Position numbers and translations under genes: made by a program | Notes under the pieces: model-generated | Database searches by the model: none | What the model saw: the letters and a program-made list of their open reading frames with translations, nothing else | Told to the model about the DNA's origin: nothing | NCBI GenBank assembly: GCA_035477115.1 | Contig: DATIKW010000028.1 | Coordinates: 1-64,000 of the forward strand | Source of the DNA: UBA995 sp035477115 | Lineage (GTDB): Bacteria; Bacillota; Sulfobacillia; UBA995 | Direction: 5' to 3' | Length of the DNA stretch: 64,000 nt | Shown here: positions 60,107 to 64,000 of the stretch, in pieces | Numbering within the stretch: position 1 is the stretch's first letter | Layout: every line of letters starts with the position of its first letter

Positions 60107-62484
60107 GAGTCCTCATCGTCGGTGGAGTGGCCGGCGGAGCGACTGCCGCAGCGCGCCTGCGGCGCCTGGATGAACACGCGGACATCACCATCCTGGAACG
60201 GGGCGAACACATCGCTTACGCTAACTGCGGGCTGCCCTACCATCTCGGAGGCAAGATCGCCAATCGGCGAAGCCTCTTCTTGTTGACGCCGGCCGACTTC
60301 CAGCGCCGTTTCGCGGTAGACGTGCGGACGGGACACGAGGCGGCCGCCATTCACCGGGGCAACCATGAGCTGGAAGTCCTGGACCTCGCCGCCGGGCGCA
60401 CCTACCGCGAGCATTACGACCGATTGCTGCTGTCGCCGGGGGCCGCGCCCATTCGTCCCCGGGGGATGGAAGGGTCCCGCGTGTTCGCGTTCCGCTCGGT
60501 GACCGACGCCGATCGGCTGCAGTCCTTCCTGGCCGACGAACGGCCGGCCTCAGCGCTGGTCGTCGGCGGGGGCTTCCTGGGGCTGGAGATGGCGGAAAAC
60601 CTGGTCGCCCGTGGTCTATCGGTCACGCTGGTCGAGATGGCCTCCCAGGTCCTGCTGGGACTCGATGCGGACATGGTGTGGCCGCTTCACGAGCACCTGC
60701 GCGCCAAGGGCGTCACCCTGGAACTGGGGTCGGCGGTCGCGGCCCTGGAGGAAGCGGGCAAGTCGGTGCGGGCCACCCTTGCCGATGGGCGGCGGCTCGA
60801 GGCGGGCCTCGTCATACTGGCCCTGGGTGTGCGCCCGGAAGTGGAACTGGCCCGCAAGGCTGGACTCGAACTCGGCCCCATGGGCGGGATAGCCGTCGAT
60901 CGACAGTTGCGGACCTCCGATCCCGCCATCTTCGCCGTCGGCGATGCCATTGAGGTGGAACACCGGGTCAGCGGGCGCAAGGTGCTGCTGCCGTTGGCCG
61001 GACCCGCCAACCGGCAGGCGAGAGTGGCCGCCGCGAACATCGCCGGCAGGAGTGAGGAGTACTCGGGCAGCGCGGGTACTGCGATCGTGAAAGTCTTCGA
61101 ACTCGCGGCCGGCTTCACCGGGCTCAACCGGCAGCAACTGGAGCGGGCGGGCATCGACCATCGCAGCGTGATCATCCACTCCGCCTCTCATGCTACCTAT
61201 TACCCCGGAGCTGAGACCCTCACCTTGAAACTCCTGTTTTCCGGGGCGGGAGACATTCTGGGAGCCCAGGCCGTGGGACGCGAGGGCGTGGACAAGCGGA
61301 TCGACGTGATCGCCACCGCCATTCAACTGGGGGGCCGGGTCGCCGACCTGAGTCGCCTGGACCTGAGCTACGCCCCGCCCTTCGGGCATGCCCGCGACCC
61401 GGTGAATGTCGCCGGGCTCATGGGCGGGAACCTTCAGGCCGGCGACATCGACGTGGTGGATGCGGCCGACCTGCTGGCCCGCCCGGAGCGCCAAGTGGTT
61501 GACGTATCGGAACCGGCCGAGTTCGCGGCCGGGCACGTGCCGGGCTCCGTCAACATCCCGCTCGGCGAGTTGCGCTCGCGCCTGGGGGAACTCGATCCCG
61601 CTCAAGAGGTAGTCTGCGTATGCGCGCTGGGCCGGCGCTCCTATAATGCCTGCCGGGTCTTACGGCAGCACGGTTTCTCGAAGGCGCGCAATCTCAGCGG
61701 CGGCTACCGTACCTACCGCGGGCTGGCCAGACCCGCCGCGCCGCCGGCGGCCGGAGGCGAGATCGAACTGGATGCGTGCGGGCTGGGATGCCCGGGGCCC
61801 ATTCTGGAAGTCAACCGCCGGCTACGGGACCTGCCGGTTGGGGCCACCTTGCGGGTGAAAGCCACCGATCCCGGCTTCCCGGCCGACATCGCCGCCTGGT
61901 GCGAACGTACGGGCAACCGCCTGATCGCCTTGAGAAGAGAAGGAGATGTGTTCGCCGCCATCGTGGGCAAGGGGCAGCCCCCGTCAGACCCCGGGTCCAG
62001 TCCCGCCGGTGCCCCCCTTCTCGACAAGACACTCATCGTCTTCAGCGGCGACCTGGATCGAGCGATCGCCGCCTTCATCATCGCTACGGGAGCGGCCGTC
62101 ATGGGCCGGAAGGTCACCATGTTCTTCACCTTCTGGGGGCTCACCGTGCTTCGGCGGCGGGCCGCCGGACTGCGCAAGTCGTTCCTCGACCGCATGTTTG
62201 GAGCGATGTTGCCCCGCGGGCCTTCGGCACTGAAGCTCTCCCGCATGAACCTCGGAGGGATCGGCGCGCCGATGATCCGCTGGGTCATGCGCAGGAAAGG
62301 CGTAATGTCCCTCGAAGAGCTGATCGGCCAGGCGCAGGCGGCGGGAGTACGCCTGGTGGCCTGCCAGATGTCCATGGATGTGATGGGCATCCGGCGCGAA
62401 GAACTCGCCGAGGGCGTCGAAGTGGCAGGCGTTGCCACCTACCTGCAAGCCAGCGAGACCGCGGGGACGAACCTGTTCATCTGA
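60103..62484 (+). CDS. CoA-disulfide reductase-rhodanese-TusA-DsrE2 four-domain fusion
   Basis: 793 residues. 1-450: pyridine-nucleotide disulfide oxidoreductase of the CoA-disulfide reductase/Npsr type, with FAD motif VGGVAGGATAAARLR, redox Cys in AYANCGLPYHLGG (about 42), NAD motif VVGGGFLGLEMAENL and IFAVGDAIEV. About 460-548: rhodanese with active Cys in CALGRRSYNACRVL. About 555-625: TusA/SirA with the CPGP motif in DACGLGCPGPILEVNRRL. About 640-793: DsrE2-like domain with TLIVFSGDLDRAIAAFIIATG and a Cys in CQMSMDVMG. The chain can reduce CoA disulfides or persulfides and hand sulfane sulfur along its carrier domains. ATG 60103 overlaps the regulator stop. Confidence 0.93.
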   Translation: MRVLIVGGVAGGATAAARLRRLDEHADITILERGEHIAYANCGLPYHLGGKIANRRSLFLLTPADFQRRFAVDVRTGHEAAAIHRGNHELEVLDLAAGRTYREHYDRLLLSPGAAPIRPRGMEGSRVFAFRSVTDADRLQSFLADERPASALVVGGGFLGLEMAENLVARGLSVTLVEMASQVLLGLDADMVWPLHEHLRAKGVTLELGSAVAALEEAGKSVRATLADGRRLEAGLVILALGVRPEVELARKAGLELGPMGGIAVDRQLRTSDPAIFAVGDAIEVEHRVSGRKVLLPLAGPANRQARVAAANIAGRSEEYSGSAGTAIVKVFELAAGFTGLNRQQLERAGIDHRSVIIHSASHATYYPGAETLTLKLLFSGAGDILGAQAVGREGVDKRIDVIATAIQLGGRVADLSRLDLSYAPPFGHARDPVNVAGLMGGNLQAGDIDVVDAADLLARPERQVVDVSEPAEFAAGHVPGSVNIPLGELRSRLGELDPAQEVVCVCALGRRSYNACRVLRQHGFSKARNLSGGYRTYRGLARPAAPPAAGGEIELDACGLGCPGPILEVNRRLRDLPVGATLRVKATDPGFPADIAAWCERTGNRLIALRREGDVFAAIVGKGQPPSDPGSSPAGAPLLDKTLIVFSGDLDRAIAAFIIATGAAVMGRKVTMFFTFWGLTVLRRRAAGLRKSFLDRMFGAMLPRGPSALKLSRMNLGGIGAPMIRWVMRRKGVMSLEELIGQAQAAGVRLVACQMSMDVMGIRREELAEGVEVAGVATYLQASETAGTNLFI

Positions 62485-62504
62485 GAGGCCGGGAGCGAAC
62501 GGCA

Positions 62505-62963
62505 GTGAACGATGAGATCAAGGTGGTTGCCACCAATCGAAAGGCCCGGCACGAGTACCACGTCGAGGAGACGGTCGAAGCCGGCCTCGTCCTGGTGGGC
62601 TCGGAGGTGAAGGCGCTCCGCCTGGGACGGGCGAGTCTTACCGACAGCTATGCGCGATTCGAGGGCGGAGAGGCGCAACTATATAATCTGCATATCAGCC
62701 CCTATGAGCAGGCCAACCAGTTCAACCATGAGCCGAAGCGGACCCGCAAGCTGCTCTTGCATAAGGCGGAAATCCGGCGGCTCCTGGGCAAGGTGACCCA
62801 GCGCGGTTATACGGTGATACCGTTGCGCCTTTATTTCCGGGGGGGCCGGGCCAAGGTGGAACTCGCCCTGGCGCGCGGCAAGCAAGTTCACGACCGGAGG
62901 CGCGACATCGCCGAAAGGGACGCACAGCGCGCGATCCAGCGCGCCCTGAAAGAGCGGAGTTGA
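62505..62963 (+). CDS. smpB: SsrA-binding protein SmpB
   Basis: Partner of tmRNA in ribosome rescue. 152 residues: NRKARHEYHVEETVEAGLVLVGSEVKALR (overlapping parts), YARFEGGEAQLYNLHISPYEQAN, RTRKLLLHKAEIRRL and the C-terminal GKQVHDRRRDIAERD followed by a basic helix. GTG 62505 after GGGAGCG (62491-62497). The tmRNA gene ssrA, often next to smpB, is not found in the following 70 bases or elsewhere in the window. Confidence 0.96.
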   Translation: MNDEIKVVATNRKARHEYHVEETVEAGLVLVGSEVKALRLGRASLTDSYARFEGGEAQLYNLHISPYEQANQFNHEPKRTRKLLLHKAEIRRLLGKVTQRGYTVIPLRLYFRGGRAKVELALARGKQVHDRRRDIAERDAQRAIQRALKERS

Positions 62964-63034
62964 GACGGGCCGGACGAATTGCCGCTGACGCGGGGGACGG
63001 ATTGCCGATGGTGGTAGGGGCGGGCGGGGGAGAG

Positions 63035-64000
63035 TCACCGCGGCCCCAGCGGCAGGTGGGCGACCCCGGCCTCATCCATGATCTTGGTTGCCGCCCGGTC
63101 GAGGCCCCGCTCCCGATCCGGTCCGAGCGGCGCCGGCCGGTGGCCGTCGAGGATCTCCCTCACCCGCAAGCGGGCGCGCTGGAAGCTGTCGGTGCCCCCC
63201 TCGGCCTGCCACCGGTTACGATCGCGACGGTCGATGATCGGGGTGGGGAGATGCAACTCCCGGCGGAACCACGCTGCCGTATGGCGTGCCGTCAGGTAGT
63301 TGCCCCCCGGTCCGAGCGCGGCGATCAAGTCGGCCGCCATGGCTTCTTCCGAGCAGTCCAGTCCCCGATGAAGGCGCAGGGCCAGCCCGCAGATCTCGTT
63401 GTCGATCACCAACTTCTCCAGGCTGAGGCAACTGACGAACTCCAGGATGCCTGGGCCGGAAATGACATTGAGCCCGGCCAGTTGAGCGATGGTCGCGCTC
63501 ATCGCCGTCTCGAGGCCGGCCTGGGCGTCGACCAGCTTCGAGTCGCTCAAGCAGGCATAGGTGTGGGTGGGCAGGCCATAAAACTTCCCCATCTGCGCGT
63601 AGCCGGCGGCGATCATGGTCGCCTCCACCGCGCCGAGCGCCGTGGTCCCGTGCCGCATGTCGAAGTGGACCGGAGCCCCACCGTATACCACCGGGGCGCC
63701 CCGGCAAGCGCACTGGGCCAGGGTGAGGCCACTGAGCGTTTCCACGGTGTGCAGGAGGATTGAGCCGGCGAGGGTGGCCGGGGAGGCGGCGCCGGGCATG
63801 GGCATGGACACCGTCTCCATCGGTAGCCAGTTGCGGGCGCAGTCGATGATGTTCTGGGAACTGATGTGGGTCCATTTCAGGGGAGGCGATGGGCAGACAT
63901 CGAACACCGCCATCGGCCGTTCCCGGAGGGCGTCGGCGCCGCCCGCCACCGCCGCCAGCAGATCGCGCATGTGACCGACGCCCGAGACGCTGAACGCCCC
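63035..64000 (-). CDS. MttB-family methyltransferase (trimethylamine/glycine-betaine type), 3' part
   Basis: The gene runs off the window end: upstream of the first ATG (63970) the frame stays open to 64000 and encodes FSVSGVGHMRD, which continues the family sequence. The visible ~321 residues contain VFDVCPSPPLKW, LPMPGAASPATLAGSILLHTVE-like text (METVSMPMPGAASPATLAG), APVVYGGAPVHFDMRHGTTA, GVAHLP at the end, and SGPGILEFVSCLSLEKLVID. This barrel family transfers methyl groups from quaternary or tertiary amines to a corrinoid protein. No in-frame TAG (pyrrolysine) occurs in the part seen, pointing to the non-Pyl MtgB-like branch; the substrate is unknown. Confidence 0.85.
   Translation of the reverse strand, partial: GAFSVSGVGHMRDLLAAVAGGADALRERPMAVFDVCPSPPLKWTHISSQNIIDCARNWLPMETVSMPMPGAASPATLAGSILLHTVETLSGLTLAQCACRGAPVVYGGAPVHFDMRHGTTALGAVEATMIAAGYAQMGKFYGLPTHTYACLSDSKLVDAQAGLETAMSATIAQLAGLNVISGPGILEFVSCLSLEKLVIDNEICGLALRLHRGLDCSEEAMAADLIAALGPGGNYLTARHTAAWFRRELHLPTPIIDRRDRNRWQAEGGTDSFQRARLRVREILDGHRPAPLGPDRERGLDRAATKIMDEAGVAHLPLGPR

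Noticed and set aside
61776..62504. Large plus-strand open frame extending smpB backwards
   Set aside because: It runs through the fusion gene in a shifted frame with shadow composition; smpB begins at GTG 62505 with its own ribosome-binding site.
62964..63034. tmRNA (ssrA) after smpB
   Set aside because: Only 70 bases separate smpB from the convergent MttB-family gene and no tRNA-like ends are visible.

Overview
The window is 64 kb of GC-rich chromosome from an anaerobic member of the Bacillota (low-rank placement not possible by eye). Pointers to that phylum are the S10-spc-alpha ribosomal order running through adk-map-KOW protein-infA-rpmJ-rpsM-rpsK-rpsD-rpoA-rplQ-ecfA1-ecfA2-ecfT-truA, DnaD/DnaI primosome loaders, a T-box leader before serS, an Asp23-domain protein, a rpoN-gap-pgk-tpiA-gpmI-eno-secG block, and strong Shine-Dalgarno sequences with many TTG and GTG starts. 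No rRNA, tRNA, insertion sequence, prophage or CRISPR array is visible.

Layout. 1-16048: translation super-operon from the 3' end of tuf through rplQ, with secY, adk, map, infA and rpoA embedded. L30 carries an unusual 110-residue basic, alanine-rich tail. 16121-19454: ECF vitamin-transporter module (ecfA1-A2-T) and truA; rplM-rpsI do not follow as they often do. 19693-21004 (minus): beta subunit of a sodium-pumping decarboxylase and a 47-residue single-span protein that looks like its gamma subunit, without a carboxyltransferase. 21188-23352: feoAB behind a clear promoter and Fur-like operator. 23422-31909: rapZ, a polyprenyl synthase, an OYE-type flavin oxidoreductase, a MobA-MobB fusion, a membrane-anchored PBP-CapA fusion, a P-loop/Asp23 fusion, and DnaD and DnaI-like loaders. 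31876-33410 (minus): serS with its T-box. 33593-39349: an export operon (duplicated HlyD-like adaptor, two ABC ATPases, two FtsX/MacB-type permeases, an OB-fold protein). 39362-40778 (minus): a PHP phosphatase and a divergent PlsY-like protein. 40940-50953: rpoN and lower glycolysis with secG, a membrane pyrophosphatase with the K+-dependent signature, and an HD protein.

50957-59678 (minus) is the most interesting region: nine tightly packed, often ATGA/GTGA-overlapping genes in transcription order hdrC-hdrB-hdrA-mvhD(flxD)-flxC-flxB-flxA-frdB/tfrB-like-frdA/tfrA-like. This joins an NAD(P)H-oxidising Flx-Hdr flavin-based electron-bifurcating complex to a soluble fumarate-reductase-like pair with no membrane anchor. 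It faces, divergently, an ArsR-family regulator and a 793-residue four-domain fusion (CoA-disulfide reductase, rhodanese, TusA, DsrE2-like), so the intergenic region couples persulfide/disulfide chemistry to the Hdr operon. hdrB has no in-frame canonical start upstream of its first cysteine motif, implying a non-AUG start or a single-base frameshift.

62505-64000: smpB and the 3' part of an MttB-family (trimethylamine methyltransferase-like, without in-frame amber codon) gene cut by the window edge. Together the genes suggest a strictly anaerobic lifestyle using ferredoxin/NADH bifurcation, thiol/persulfide metabolism, ion-pumping energy conservation and methylated-amine or betaine use; this metabolic picture is inference.
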